A stretch of 64,000 nucleotides of DNA, from assembly GCA_965644295.1 (NCBI GenBank), contig CBFFRP010000214.1, forward strand, positions 26,944 through 90,943. The letters are read 5' to 3'. A model generated the notes under the pieces. It was not told the origin of the DNA. It did not search any database and worked only from the letters and a program-made list of their open reading frames with translations. Source of the stretch: Paraphysomonas bandaiensis (taxonomy: Eukaryota > Chrysophyceae). Below are positions 20,712-30,748 of the stretch, piece by piece; the first letter of the stretch is position 1, and each line of letters starts with the position of its first letter. Made by a program: the position numbers and the translations under genes.

Positions 20712-20988
20712 TTTACACTAGATCACAGAGAGAATTTGTCGTAAGACTAGATAGATTTATTAGTATCGTTTACACGAAGTTGTGATAATCAACACTAACT
20801 CATTATAATCCCTGCATAATATCCTACATATGCGAACCTCTCGTTACTGAACATATCTTGAAAGGTCAACCTATTTCAGTTTCTCAATATCATCACAGCA
20901 TTTGTACATCACTATATTTCACTGTATTCTCGTACATTGTCTTCAAGTGACATACTGAATATACTAGAATAAGATCCATATTCTAATA
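20695..20988 (-). repeat. Copia LTR (5' LTR of the element)
   Basis: Partner of 15,481-15,774. It contains the first ATG of the polyprotein frame and is followed (plus strand) by the ATATC duplication at 20,989-20,993. Confidence 0.93.
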
Positions 20989-21280
20989 ATATCATGATAT
21001 GTAGGAAGTCTTCGCTTGCCAGCGTAGTGGGTTTGGTTAATATTTGAACTTAATGACGGGTACTTAATAAGGAATCTACGCATGAGTTTATTTGCTGAAT
21101 AATGATACTAATATATTGTTCCCTAGCCCTGATATGTACTATGTATGTATCACAACGATTGTTGTCGAGGTGCTCAGGTAAAGTGTACACTCACCCTACT
21201 TATACTACAACGCAATTATAATTAATAATGATAATATAGTGTCTGTGCACATGTATCCTAGTTCGATAATGATTACAAAG

Positions 21281-22130
21281 CTACGAAGAGGTAAGATGTA
21301 CAACAAATTCATCTGCACATTGTCGAAATTTATAGTTCCTGTCACCTTTATATTCTTCCATGAGATCATACACTGCATTTATCGTATCTTCTTGTGATCG
21401 TATACTCTTCCAATTATTGGCAGCGTAATTATTACTTGTGTACTCTTGAAGAATGAACTGCTTCAATATCTCGGAGTATTTGATGTGTATGGCAACTTCA
21501 TACGTCAGAGTTGAACTTGGCATGCAAACCAAGTTCAGATATAACCTCAACAATATCCTCTACATAAGTATACGGTTCATCCATTCGGCCTGAAACACGA
21601 TAGTAGAACCCCGCAATTGATCCGATGGCCAGTACAAGCGTGGATTTTCCATGCGGCTTTCAAACACTAAACATACACCAAATTATATACTGAAATCGTC
21701 TATGCCGTAGAGTCCATGGATATTGGTAACGGTGTCATACGAACATGATAAAATACCCCTGAATCAAGTATTATGGCAGATAATTCGAAAACGTTCCTCG
21801 GTACGGTAGGAGGATACAGTGAACTAAGTCGACTACGTAATACTTCAACTGCAATGACATTTGTCTACGCTGCTGTATCCCACGTTTACGTCTGTCACGC
21901 AAAACGATACCGGCGAGTGCTTGTATCCACCTCCCAGTGCCGCAGCATATATCTAACACCTTGACGTAACCAAATGTGTCACTTGTTGCCTCATTCCACC
22001 AGCGAAAAGGCCGTGTAGCTGACGCTAGTTCTCGATAGTCACTCACTACGTTATCCATATCAGGTGATAAAATACCAAGATGTTTCCGCGGAAATACAGA
22101 ATTTTTACTAACAAAGTGCCCCTGTGAGGA
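21281..22130 (-). pseudogene. Decayed SAM-dependent methyltransferase
   Basis: Minus strand reading gives FPRKHLGILSPDMDNVVSDY, then SATRPFRWWNEATSDTFGY and VLDICCGTGRWIQALAG, a class I methyltransferase motif I (about 21,915-22,060). After that the protein-like text changes frame several times (NVIAVEVL; FELSAIILDSGV; RVSGRMDEPYTYVEDIVEVI near 21,560-21,600; then LTYEVAIHIKYSEILKQFIL and NAVYDLMEEYKGDRNYKFRQ to 21,281). Order and content fit one ~270-residue methyltransferase with at least three frame breaks or unresolved introns and stop codons. The next decayed gene upstream on the same strand is a PLP decarboxylase, and the two may have been neighbours or a fusion. The substrate is unknown. 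Confidence 0.65.
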
Positions 22131-22329
22131 AGAGAGAAAGCAGCAGAGAGAATGTTTTCTACAACTCCATGGTCAATAGTGCTGTACACTGTACCAGGGG
22201 AGAGAATTGCCATTCGTATCTAAAGCTCCCCAGAAAGACCACTGATAGATGTCATAAGTCATAGAAAAACCTTATCTCTGACATGGATTAAATATAGAAA
22301 CGAGGCATTAAGTGCGTCAAGTTTAGATC

Positions 22330-23560
22330 CACTCCGTTCTATGGCACACGTCTTCTAGTTAAACCCACACTGGGCAGGAGTCTAAACGTAAATATACTGA
22401 GAGTGGGTAGACGGACCACTAACGGTATAGATAGAACGACTAGATGCTTCTCTTTGAATATCATCTGCCGCCCATATAGCGAAGTCTAGTGCCTTCTGCA
22501 GTGAAACTCTGACAGAACCCACACAAGCAAGCGTAATGGAAACCACATCTTGAGGCCTCTATAATCTCGTGTCAGTTTCAGTCCCATATTCAATACATCA
22601 TCTGGTTAGGTAGATTCCTCAACAGGGTTATATATACAGGCACAGTCGGCGCTACGTGCTCTTTGCAAAGTACTTCTTTCGCGAATGAGTAGTGCACCTA
22701 CCCCGTAAGGCACGAACAGTAATAGAGTGCGTCAGATAAGCCATGTAATATTCGTTTACCTGAAGGTGATAGTGCAAAACGCCCCCATAGGCCGCATCCA
22801 CATGCATCCAAATGGCGTACGTGGCACACACTTCATGTATTGCTTCCAAATTATCCACAGAACCTGTGTCCGATGTTCCAGCAATTGCAGCTACAACCGC
22901 CGGAATGTACCCGTCAGATATATCTTAGAAATATACTCTTCCTGTACACTCGGGTCAATGCATAGGCCCTATGATCGTACATTTTTCGGATTCAGTACGA
23001 TGAACGCAAACCCTTTGGTGACGTAATAGTGAGTCTGTTCCGATACATACACAGTCATTCACGGTATATCTTCAAACTTTCCGCATGATTCTCTAGCAGA
23101 ATGAAGTGCTAGAGTGACAGAGTTCCGTCAGAAGTGAGAATACCACACAGTTTCATGACTCAGGATAACCCGCAATGTCTTGGCACATCTAATGCATTCT
23201 TATTCGATACTCGCTAACGAAGGCGCTGCAGAATGAATCGTCGCGTATCGATTACACGCGGCAGATATATATATGCCATCTGAAGGACTGTAAGCCACAT
23301 ACCCGGCAGGCTGGTCGTTCGTAGAGTGATGAATCACCTTGTCCCAAAGCACTTAAAAGTGAACTCAATGAAATTCCACTCTCATCAATTCGGAGAGGGA
23401 GCGTTTCTACTGGAGAGGTATCGGCACCGCACTCAGCAATGGCGATTTCCCTATAGGTGCTTCCGCTGTTCAGTGCACTCCGCTCCCTGCCAGAGGAGCC
23501 CTCTCTAGAACGGTATCTACCAGCTTAGCAGCCCCAGCAGATAGTCGCATCTTCCTTCTG
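22330..23560 (-). pseudogene. Decayed group II PLP-dependent amino-acid decarboxylase
   Basis: Successive minus-strand segments match the order of the aromatic/glutamate decarboxylase family but in shifting frames: SEQTHYYVTKGFAF (the histidine segment that stacks on PLP), IPAVVAAIAGTSDTGSVDNL, EAIHEVCATYAIWMHVDAAY-GG (the Asp that binds the pyridine nitrogen), SITV... then directly VPYGVGALLIRERSTLQRA, GLKLTRDYRGLKMWFPLRL, and RVSLQKALDFAIWAADDIQR. The DPHK segment with the PLP-binding lysine, expected between SITV and VPYGVG, is missing, and in-frame stops are present. It is therefore non-functional. The organism-wide role and substrate cannot be told. Confidence 0.7.
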
Positions 23561-23921
23561 GAAGGATGGAAAGCAAAAGACATGGACATGGATGTGTGGG
23601 AAGGATTCGATGAGAGTTGAAAGATTCGCTTGATGATGACGACGACACTTTGAATGTGCCCCTCTGGCTGTATACGGTATACAGTCGTAGTGGTGTACTC
23701 CGCGTATATGCAGTACGGATAGACCGGTATTTTGTTGAGCTGGAAACTCTAATTTCATCCCCTATATGGGATATAATATACAGGGAACACACCACTGGTT
23801 GTGTGCATGTGGTGGTGTGCGTGTATTTCTATAGTATATGCAGCTATATCGTGTATGCATTGACGTTGTCATTGTTGCATGTTATCCAGACAAGCGCGTA
23901 ACTCAATAGTAATTATTAAAT

Positions 23922-24152
23922 ATGATGATGCAAGGAATGAGAAGAGCTGCACGGATGGTGCATTCTAGAGGCTTCAAAAGCTTCGCAGAGAGGCAGAAGG
24001 AGTACAAGGTTGACCACCAATATGTATTTCTGCGCAAGCCCCAACAGGACGATATGATTTTCATCGGAAATGTAGTTTTCTCTGCATTGATATTCGGAAA
24101 TGTTGTATATGGCTATTACAACATGCTCAATGGAGTCAAGGTCGAGAATTAG
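23922..24152 (+). CDS. Small mitochondrial inner-membrane protein (single span)
   Basis: A 76-residue protein in one exon. The first ~25 residues (MRRAARMVHSRGFKSFAERQ) are basic, serine/arginine-rich and amphipathic, typical of a mitochondrial presequence. Residues ~46-66 (IFIGNVVFSALIFGNVVYGY) form one membrane span, with a short hydrophilic tail ending VKVEN. Size and layout are like small respiratory-chain subunits such as cytochrome oxidase 7a or complex I single-span subunits, but no diagnostic signature lets me choose. It starts ~360 bases from the 5' end of the decayed decarboxylase, in divergent orientation. Confidence 0.7.
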   Translation: MMMQGMRRAARMVHSRGFKSFAERQKEYKVDHQYVFLRKPQQDDMIFIGNVVFSALIFGNVVYGYYNMLNGVKVEN

Positions 24153-24154
24153 CT

Positions 24155-24726
24155 GATCGTCGAGTCCCACACCTGTTTTTGCCGACCGTTTCTTCGCCAA
24201 GAGTTTTAGGCTATCGTTCATGCTCGAAGAGTGTAATAATTAAAACAATATATACTGTGTGAACGACTGTTCTCGTATAGTTTGATATTGGAATTTCAGT
24301 TTGGCTTAGACACTTTGAGTACATTTATTCTAAAGGTTCCACAGCTAGTGTGTACTTTTTGTTACTCGCGCTTAAATTGCGTCGCACACGTAATATCTAC
24401 TGTCCTATTTTGTTTTTTAAAGAGAAATTTCTAGCTCCTACCGCTGTAGTATATGACTATAATTTATTCTAAGAAAGGTAAAAAAGAGTTGGACGGAATC
24501 GTCCCTACGAGCGCCATGCCTGCTATGCAGCTATGCAGTGACTTGACCTTGTACTTCATACTAACACCAGCTTTATAATTACCTATAGGTACTATTCTTA
24601 TTTTTTTTCAAAAATGTGTTGCGTAACCTGATTTGGGTTCGACAGAAAATCAACCTTCAATGGAATAAAAATTACTTTCACGGATTGCAATATTGACATT
24701 CCTTTTGATATTTATCTTAAGTATAT
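24155..24726. other. Intergenic, nothing recognised
   Basis: AT-rich 3' flank. A GGACG-GAATCGTCC short hairpin is at ~24,493. No coding sequence or transposon end is seen. Confidence 0.4.
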
Positions 24727-24893
24727 GATTGTATACTATATAGTGTTACTAAGTTGTTACTAAGTGTGAATAGAAGTAAGTGTTACTAAGTGTCGAAAGG
24801 TTATGTAAGTAAATATAATGTAATAATGATTGTATACTATATAGTGTTACTAAGTTGTTACTAAGTGTGAATAGAAGTAAGTGTTACTAAGTT
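24727..24893. repeat. Direct repeat, ~66-bp unit, two copies
   Basis: The stretch TGATTGTATACTATATAGTG...GTGTTACTAAGT at about 24,727-24,792 recurs almost unchanged at 24,828-24,893, a period of 101 bases. Each unit itself contains three GTTACTAAGT copies, so it is a repeat of a repeat. Confidence 0.85.
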
Positions 24894-25454
24894 ACATACA
24901 TTGACCTTATCATTATATTACATAATTTTAGAGAAGCACAATGATGAATCGATTTTCAGAGGCAGATTATCAAACACTTCAATATTAGGTTCTTCGTCTG
25001 ATAATATGCGACCTATCATCTAAAATAGGGTATTACACTTGCACTTTAAATATTTTGCTGGCGAATGTAAATGGAGCTACGGCACACGTTTCTATCAGGG
25101 TTTGGGTCACTCGTGCTTATCAGGATAGGGTCTTTTGTAATTTGTAGGCATGCCTCATAAATTTAGAATGGTGATGGCCTACGTATACATTATACATGCA
25201 CCAACTAAATCGGAATCTTAAGTCTAAAGATTAGTATAACAGAACAGGGTAGGAATATATTGATTCTGCTATTGCTTCCTATCAATATAAAAGCGAGTGA
25301 GTAACACTGGCAGGATATAAGCGTGTTCTTCATAAATGTGATGATATTATTATTATATTTATTGATGATGTAAATATTTAAAATGACGATTTCGCACCGT
25401 CACGGAAACATTTGTTCTTGTACCCATTATTAAAGATTTAAAATTTATTGTTTT

Positions 25455-25690
25455 GACTTAATTTAACACAGTTGCTACTCCCTTATGTAGATACAAGTGA
25501 TTTATATTAATCAGGGAACATCTATTGCCACTACCAGCAAGCTCTACAAATATGTTATATGCGCTACATAATAAATTTTCAAAATCATGAAAGTAATCTT
25601 CAATTTAACCTCCACTAGAGATAATGAGTATCGTTCTTTGTCAAAATTTTGAGACTACCCTTACGATTCAAATCCTCTATATATTATTAT
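25455..25690. repeat. Unclassified diverged repeat, copy 2
   Basis: Counterpart of 2,300-2,595: ordered matches CCCTTATGTA, GGGAACATCTATTGCC, CCAGCAAGCTCTAC, AATCATGAAAG, TTTAACCTCC, GAGTATCGTTCTTTGTC and GATTCAAATCCTC. Both copies are in the same orientation. Class unknown. Confidence 0.4.
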
Positions 25691-25769
25691 TAGATACCCA
25701 ATCATTTAGTGTAAAAGTGTCGGGTCAATACCGACGGAGAGTAACTACGACAAGTTGAGTTAGAATTAA

Positions 25770-25870
25770 CTCTCTTGTGTAGAAATAAGAGGTGTCACTT
25801 GTGTAGGCGTATTTGGGCCCTGACATATAAACAGCAATCTGGGGTATTGGCCTGTCTGCTAAAGTCATAG
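25770..25870 (+). repeat. RepA internal fragment
   Basis: Holds GGTGTCACTTGTGTAGGCGT, TTTGGGCCCTGACATATAAA, CAGCAATCTGGGGTATTGGC and CTGTCTGCTAAAGTCA, all RepA middle blocks, without either end. It lies just left of the minus-strand RepA-long copy. Confidence 0.7.
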
Positions 25871-25979
25871 GAATATCTGATTATTATATACATGAAAACG
25901 GTTGTGTACAGAAACTAGTTTTACATCTATAGACTAACTAATAACTGGGCTTGCTATATACGCTTAGTGGGGGGCAATC

Positions 25980-26600
25980 GTCTCGGGACTGCTTGTGCAT
26001 CGCTGCGAGCACCATGGTGCAACCGTCCCTTGTAGTAAGGTTAGTCGGGGGGTCTGCCGTTGGGCAATGTGTCAGGCGGGCCTGTGTCGTGGGTTTTACG
26101 GGGGATGGTTGGGGCTAGGTGTATATGAGAATGTAGGTCGGTGGTGGAGATGGTGCTGGTTGTCGAGGTGGGATTTCTGCCACAGGTAAGGAGGAGTTGT
26201 TTCCGGAGTGGTGGCGCTTGTCTCTGTCGGGTTCGGACTCTGGCAGAGGATAGAATTCTTGGGGTGGATATCGCATGGAATATTTCGAGTATTTTTGGTG
26301 TCGGGTATGTATCCTGTGACTGACGTTGCTGTGATTGTAGGGGGGTCGTAGTCGGTGTTACTGGTGCCGTGTCTATGTTGTGGAGTCTGTGAGTCCTCTG
26401 TTTCGAAGCATGCGGAGCCCTCCATCATATATAGGGGGGAAGGAGAATAGAGGTTACGGATTCTGCGAGGACGTGGAACTGATGTTCGGGCAGTGAGCTG
26501 GATATGTGGCGTCCGAATGCGTCGGCCAATTGTGTGGCAGTAATGTGGCCGGTCCAGTAGCGCTCAACCTGGGGAGTGTGTGGATTCCATGCGGCTTTTG
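25980..26600 (-). mobile_element. RepA-long copy 2, inverted
   Basis: At 25,983-26,035 the minus strand reads GGGACGGTTGCACCATGGTG-CTCGCAGCGATGCACAAGCA, the RepA-long 3' signature. Upstream on the minus strand the block is GC-rich and protein-like: HTPQVERYWTGHITATQLAD and AFGRHISSSLPEHQFHVLAE, homologous to the 8,270-8,400 copy, then a Pro/Thr-rich frame (MEGSACFETEDSQTPQHRHG...) open for 110 codons. The frame shifts between the two parts, so it is broken. The alternative plus-strand frames have no family support. Confidence 0.6.
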
Positions 26601-26950
26601 CTACTCTTGGTGCTTGTTGCGGTGACGACGCACAAGCAGCTTTTGTAACTTAAAACAGTAGGATATTATCAGAGTTATTAAGCACTGTGACTCTTAAATA
26701 TGCCTATAAACGTTCACTATTATTCACTCGTTTTGTGCTGCATTTAATGTGATCAGAGGTATTTATTTTTAATCATCATGTATGTGCATCTTATATTATA
26801 TTATATTATTATATTATAATATTATGCTGATACAATATATTGGGCTTTCGAAAAGTGGCTTTTGCGCAAATATAGTATATTATTACATTATACAAGGGAT
26901 GGTTGCACCAAGGTGCTTGCAGCAATGCACAAGCAGTCCCGAGAAAACTC
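26600..26950 (+). repeat. RepA 3' ends, two fragments
   Basis: 26,600-26,725 reads CTTGGTGCTTGTTGCGGTGA, ACGCACAAGCAGCTTTTGTA, ACTTAAAACAGTAGGATATT and CCTATAAACGTTCACTATTA, a RepA 3' end. 26,898-26,945 reads GGGATGGTTGCACCAAGGTG-CTTGCAGCAATGCACAAGCA-GTCCC, an isolated copy of the 3' block. Confidence 0.7.
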
Positions 26951-27469
26951 AGTATTTAGCAACTTTGATACCACTAGTCTAAAGTTGTAGATAGCTAAAA
27001 ACAAAGTAGTTCTCTCATGTAATAATCAGATCTTTATATATATTATAATATTATACTGTTGTCTCTGTATATTATTTATGAAAAATGTTGTTGAAACAAT
27101 GTGCAAAATTACTACCTACTATATATATATCCCTAATGAACGATTGGTATTCATCGTCCCTCTAGAAACGGAAAAGCGATCAGCTCAGATATTCACTACG
27201 CCGAAGGGATCTGTTGTGATGCAATCATCAGATGATAGTGTGCGTGAGTTAGAGCATGAGATACCTACATATATAAAGATCTGATTATTACATGAGAGAA
27301 CTACTTTGTTTTTAAAATGAGATACCTACAATGCTTGAGCTATCAATACAATCTCTCAGTATTTGCAGAATAAAGATATACATAGTAAATGAAATAGTCT
27401 TAAGTTTTTAGAGACACACCTACAAATAATATTTTTAACAGCTAACGTTGATAATATTACTAGTTTAAG
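26951..27469. other. Intergenic, AT-rich
   Basis: No gene recognised. A short frame at 27,078-27,284 has protein-like composition but no family match or context, and it crosses near-inverted sequences (CTAAAAACAAAGTAGTTCTC at 26,996 and GAGAGAACTACTTTGTTTTT at 27,295). The latter are inverted partners, suggesting a ~320-bp inverted-repeat element around it. Confidence 0.4.
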
Positions 27470-27705
27470 ACAGTGGTAGTATGAGGGCAGATAACGTGGT
27501 TGCTGGTAAGCAAAAAGGCGCTTCTGTTACATCCTATGAGACTTAAAATTATAATAAAATTAATATTTTTTGTTGTCTCTAACCCTAATACCACAAATAG
27601 AATTGTTTCTTTAACATTTCTACTTAAATACTGTAAATACTCCTAAATTTCCCAACATATCGTAAAATTCCCACGTTTGCATAATGTTTACTTGAAGTTT
27701 AAAAT
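27470..27705. repeat. Long direct repeat, copy 1 (partner 40,577-40,813)
   Basis: About 235 bases beginning CAGTGGTAGTATGAGG and running through GATAACGTGGTTGCTGGTAA, CGCTTCTGTTACATCC, AATATTTTTTGTTGTCTCTA and TCCTAAATTTCCCAA to GTTTGCATAATGTTTACTT recur at 40,577-40,813 with few changes. No TIR or ORF is seen inside. Internal piece of an unidentified element or a segmental duplication. Confidence 0.85.
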
Positions 27706-28254
27706 TCCCCACATATTGGTCATTATTTATTTGCTGGTCACGGGAAATTGAAATCTCTTCCAAAATTAGAACATTGACAAAAGCCAGGTGTTTTGTATCG
27801 TATATATGTTCCTACGAATCAGAGTGTCAGTGACAGCGTGGTCGCGGAGAAATCGGCTTCTGCAGTGCTAGGTGTGACGCAACCACAACTTAATTTGCAC
27901 AGTTATCTCTGTAGCTTGTGGGTTAGTTAGTTGTGATGCAGACCAAGAACTCAATTTAAGTAACTGCTCAATAGAATAGACTCTAAGTAATTTTGTTAGT
28001 AGAAGGCTAGCACGAAATGTTCATTAGTATGAGTGTAAAGGGGTATGCCCTTGCATATTATAGCAGGTGTCCAGTTTTCCTCCGGTACTGACCAGTTAGT
28101 AGTGATCGTAATAACGTTGTTGCCAATAACGTTAGTTAGTAGTTGTTGCCAATTCACTCTATCTATGCTCTCTACAGTCAATTATTGTACCAAATGATAA
28201 TATATATGCTGTAACCAAGTCATTTTGCCTTCTCGCTGGTTGTAAATTAGAGTG

Positions 28255-28465
28255 GGCTAGAAGTCGAGGTAATACCAAAACCTAGTAAAGAAATTTCACC
28301 AGGTTTCATAATATCTAATTATTGAGTCATTATTTTACTGTATAATTTTTATCTGAGAGGTTAAAGTCGCTAGTATAAAGTCGAGGTAATACCGAAACCT
28401 GGTAAAGAAATTTCACCAGGTTTCATATATATCTAAGTATTGAGTTATTATTTTATACTGTAATT
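28255..28465. repeat. Tandem repeat with AAACCTGGT hairpin, two copies
   Basis: Two ~88-bp copies (about 28,259-28,345 and 28,375-28,462) of AGTCGAGGTAATACC-AAACC followed by TGGTAAAGAAATTTCACCAG-GTTTCAT. Each holds a hairpin with arms AAACCTGGT and ACCAGGTTT. The same hairpin motif occurs at ~52,081-52,112, at one end near 38,395-38,405, and as separated halves at ~56,556 and ~56,774, so it belongs to a small palindromic element family. Confidence 0.75.
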
Positions 28466-28739
28466 TGTAGAGCAAGTCATTGAAGCTAGCTCTCTGGTGC
28501 CTCCCATAAACACTCCACAGCATGTTCCCTTTTCGCTTGAAAGATGAGAAGAGTTGGAACATACACCACTCATGTTACACGCGTACTCATTCAACTGTGA
28601 TGAGTGCTCATTTCATCAATTTCTGTAGTCAAAAATATATTAATATATATATATATAGATTGACTGCAGTGATATACCACTAAAGGGTATACCGGTTTCG
28701 TTCCTGAGCATCCTCATCGGTCCCAAAGCCAATATCACA

Positions 28740-28955
28740 CACATTCAGAACTGAATTATGGTTGCACAAAAGGGAACAGATGTCAAAAAACGTTTATATA
28801 CGTTCGAAGTGCATAAGGCATGATCAGTACATCTATGTAGTGAACGTGCATTTGTTGGGCCGATAGCACCTGCCATTCGGTATAATCAAGATCCACAACA
28901 TTAATAACATTAATTTCTGCATTACTACTATCATCAGCGTCTCCTTCTCAGCTCG
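28740..28955 (-). pseudogene. Possible gene remnant, unrecognised
   Basis: On the minus strand an open stretch reads GDADDSSNAEINVINVVDLD-YTEWQ... and, after an unexplained frame change, ICSLLCNHNSVLNVCDIGFG-TDEDAQERNRYTL before a stop. Codon choice and composition look like protein, but I cannot find a splice pair that joins them nor name a family. It lies downstream of the RING gene on the same strand and could be a lost 3' neighbour. Confidence 0.25.
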
Positions 28956-29077
28956 TTCAAATTATGGTTTTCGGATCAGACTTTCATTTGGAAATGACAT
29001 ACAGTAACAAAATAGCAACTAACATGTAACGAAAAATATGTTTATTTAAATCGCAATATATACAATTAATGTAATCT

Positions 29078-29689
29078 CTATAATAATTTTCTGATTGCAT
29101 CGTCGATTTCAGATAGCGATTGCATGGCATCAGCTAGTTCTTGATCAGTTTGGACAATTTTTGTGCTAAGTACTTCGTCTATCCTCTTGCGCTTGGAGCA
29201 TCTCATAACACGACCGCCCGAATCTCCGATCGAAATTTTCACACTCTTCTTCAGATATGTGGGCGCCTTATGTAAAAACCTTGCTTTATGAATACGTATG
29301 GCGTCTTCTACGATGCGCCGGGGTATAGGGCTTATTTTTGGACAGATAGAAAAAATTCGAACATCACCGACTTCTGAATACTTATCAGTTTGAATAAAAT
29401 AATTCCCATCGCATTTGCATAGCGGACAAACAGCTTTTCTTCTGAACCAAATCATAACACATTCTTGACAGTAAGAGTGCCGGCAAGTCACAAGGGTAAC
29501 AGGGTTAACATGACTTGACAAGCAAATTGCGCACTTGAAGTCATCAACGGTACTGGGTATTGTGAGCTCATCGTTTTTCCCCAGCACGGCCATGTGATCT
29601 ACATCCACCTCTCTCAAGGGGTTAAGGTATTCGAAAAACATGCTGTGGGCAGTTCTCTCAAACCCCCTGGGGACTATAGATTTACTCAT
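29078..29689 (-). CDS. RING-finger protein, probable E3 ubiquitin ligase
   Basis: A single-exon 203-residue protein. A C3HC4 RING lies at residues 53-91: C53-x2-C56 (CAIC), C69-x-H71 (CRH), C74-x2-C77 (CQEC), C88-x2-C91 (CPLC). The spacing and the text ...VTCRHSYCQECVMIWFRRKA resemble the N-terminal RING of Topors-type proteins. RING domains recruit E2 enzymes and act as ubiquitin ligases. The C-terminal half has a short basic stretch (RCSKRKRIDE, a possible nuclear signal) and a helical end. It is divergent to the roadblock gene, with ~540 bases between start codons. Confidence 0.88.
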   Translation of the reverse strand: MSKSIVPRGFERTAHSMFFEYLNPLREVDVDHMAVLGKNDELTIPSTVDDFKCAICLSSHVNPVTLVTCRHSYCQECVMIWFRRKAVCPLCKCDGNYFIQTDKYSEVGDVRIFSICPKISPIPRRIVEDAIRIHKARFLHKAPTYLKKSVKISIGDSGGRVMRCSKRKRIDEVLSTKIVQTDQELADAMQSLSEIDDAIRKLL

Positions 29690-30231
29690 AGTCGTAGTGA
29701 GTATTGAGCCATACTATTTATGGGCTTCTCGTCAATGGCGAAGTACTGTGGCACATATATATACAGAATACATGTACAGAGTATACACCATATACCTCTA
29801 TACCCGTATACCTATACGCTGCTTTACCTCCAACACACAGCACTGCCTCAAACAAAGTAAATACATAGAATACACTGTATTACTGTTGTTTAGCTATATA
29901 TTGTATACAGCCGCGTATACAGGTATACAGTACCGTATAGCGCTGTAAAACCGTCGGTTGGTGGTCATATTTTGTCTGCAGAGGAGTGAGTGAGTATACG
30001 CACTGTATATATCGTGTACCTACCTATATGCTGCTTGCTCTCATCCTGGAGAGGGACTCACAGTTATCCGACATATACAACACAACGACCCTTCCTGCAT
30101 CCACACAGTTGTGATATATTGTCCCGTGTAGAAACTGAGTTTTATTCCTGTGAGCAACATCTAATTCTCGATTTGTCTATTCTTGTTTAAATTCAGTACC
30201 TGAACTTGGAAGCCGTGCCTAATTTGTTACT

Positions 30232-30748
30232 ATGGCAGTGAGTGCATATGACATTGTCAATGAAACATGCCTTACTTCTGTTTAGGCAACCGGAAACGAA
30301 GTTGATGATGCTATCAGGGATTTGAAGAGCATCCCTGGGTTTGCTGCTTACGCTATATTAAACAATGATGGTAAAATTCTGTTGAGTTATCTCCATTATA
30401 TTGAGGGTTACTTTCGTAGGGATTGTTATAAAATATGAAAATATGTCCTACAAGACTGCTGTACATCACGCCCACCAAGTTTTATCATTAAGCAGCAAAG
30501 CTTCTCGATATGTCAGAGATTTATTTGATGCGCCCGATGTAAGTTCAGCACAAAGTGACATTTGCTGACTTATTAACTTGATATAGAACGAGGTGGAGTC
30601 TATCAGACTAAGGACGGTAGATTATGAAATGATTATCGCTCAGGTCGGCAATTTCACTGTCATTGTCACTCAAAACCCGTCCAAGTCTGATTCCAAGCTC
30701 GTTGTTGAAGAGAAGAAAGAAGGAGAAGAGAAAAAAGAAGCTCCTTAA
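30232..30748 (+). CDS. DYNLRB: Roadblock/LC7-type dynein light chain
   Basis: Four exons by splice signals: 30,232-30,237 (only Met-Ala), 30,286-30,370, 30,420-30,539, 30,588-30,748, introns of 48-49 nt (gtgagt...tttag; gtaaaa...cgtag; gtaagt...tatag). The product is ~113 residues: NEVDDAIRDLKSIPGFAAYA-ILNNDG, then KASRYVRDLFDAPDNEVESI-RLRT, then YEMIIAQVGNFTVIVTQNP and an acidic/lysine tail. This matches the roadblock fold throughout (GVxGxxVxxxxG, A-x-RD-L, NxxxxxRxRT, hE-mv-a, Y-hIViQNP). These chains dimerise on dynein intermediate chains. By my count the T-run at 30,480-30,484 has one T more than the frame needs, so either my base count, the sequence or the gene has a one-base fault. Confidence 0.8.

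Larger units (their letters stand above)
15481..20988 (-). mobile_element. Complete Ty1/copia LTR retrotransposon
   Basis: A 5,508-bp element between a 5-bp ATATC duplication. LTRs are 15,481-15,774 and 20,695-20,988 (294 bp each); by eye they differ at only two positions (atgctcat/atgcgcat and ataaccaac/ataatcaac), which implies recent insertion. In element orientation (minus strand) the LTR begins TATTAG and ends TTCTCAACA. Directly after the 5' LTR comes TGGTAGCGAGCGAGGAGG, whose TGGTAGC matches the complement of an initiator-tRNA-Met 3' end, a fitting primer-binding site. Directly before the 3' LTR is a polypurine tract GAGTGGGAG. One uninterrupted gag-pol frame follows. The element is probably competent or only recently silent. 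Confidence 0.95.
15364..21131. mobile_element. hAT-type MITE split by the copia insertion
   Basis: Left part 15,364-15,480 starts CAGAGCTAGGGAACAATATA; right part 20,994-21,131 ends TATTGTTCCCTAGCCCTG, the inverted counterpart. The flanking 8-mers are GTATGTAC (15,356-15,363) and ATATGTAC (21,132-21,139), 7 of 8 identical, as expected for a hAT 8-bp target duplication. Removing the copia element and one ATATC restores a ~255-bp MITE. Relatives with the same ends are at 33,590, 44,104 and 47,070. Confidence 0.85.

Noticed and set aside
26782-27284. Two short plus-strand frames
   Set aside because: First is AT-run driven; second has protein-like composition but no context, and sits inside an apparent inverted repeat.
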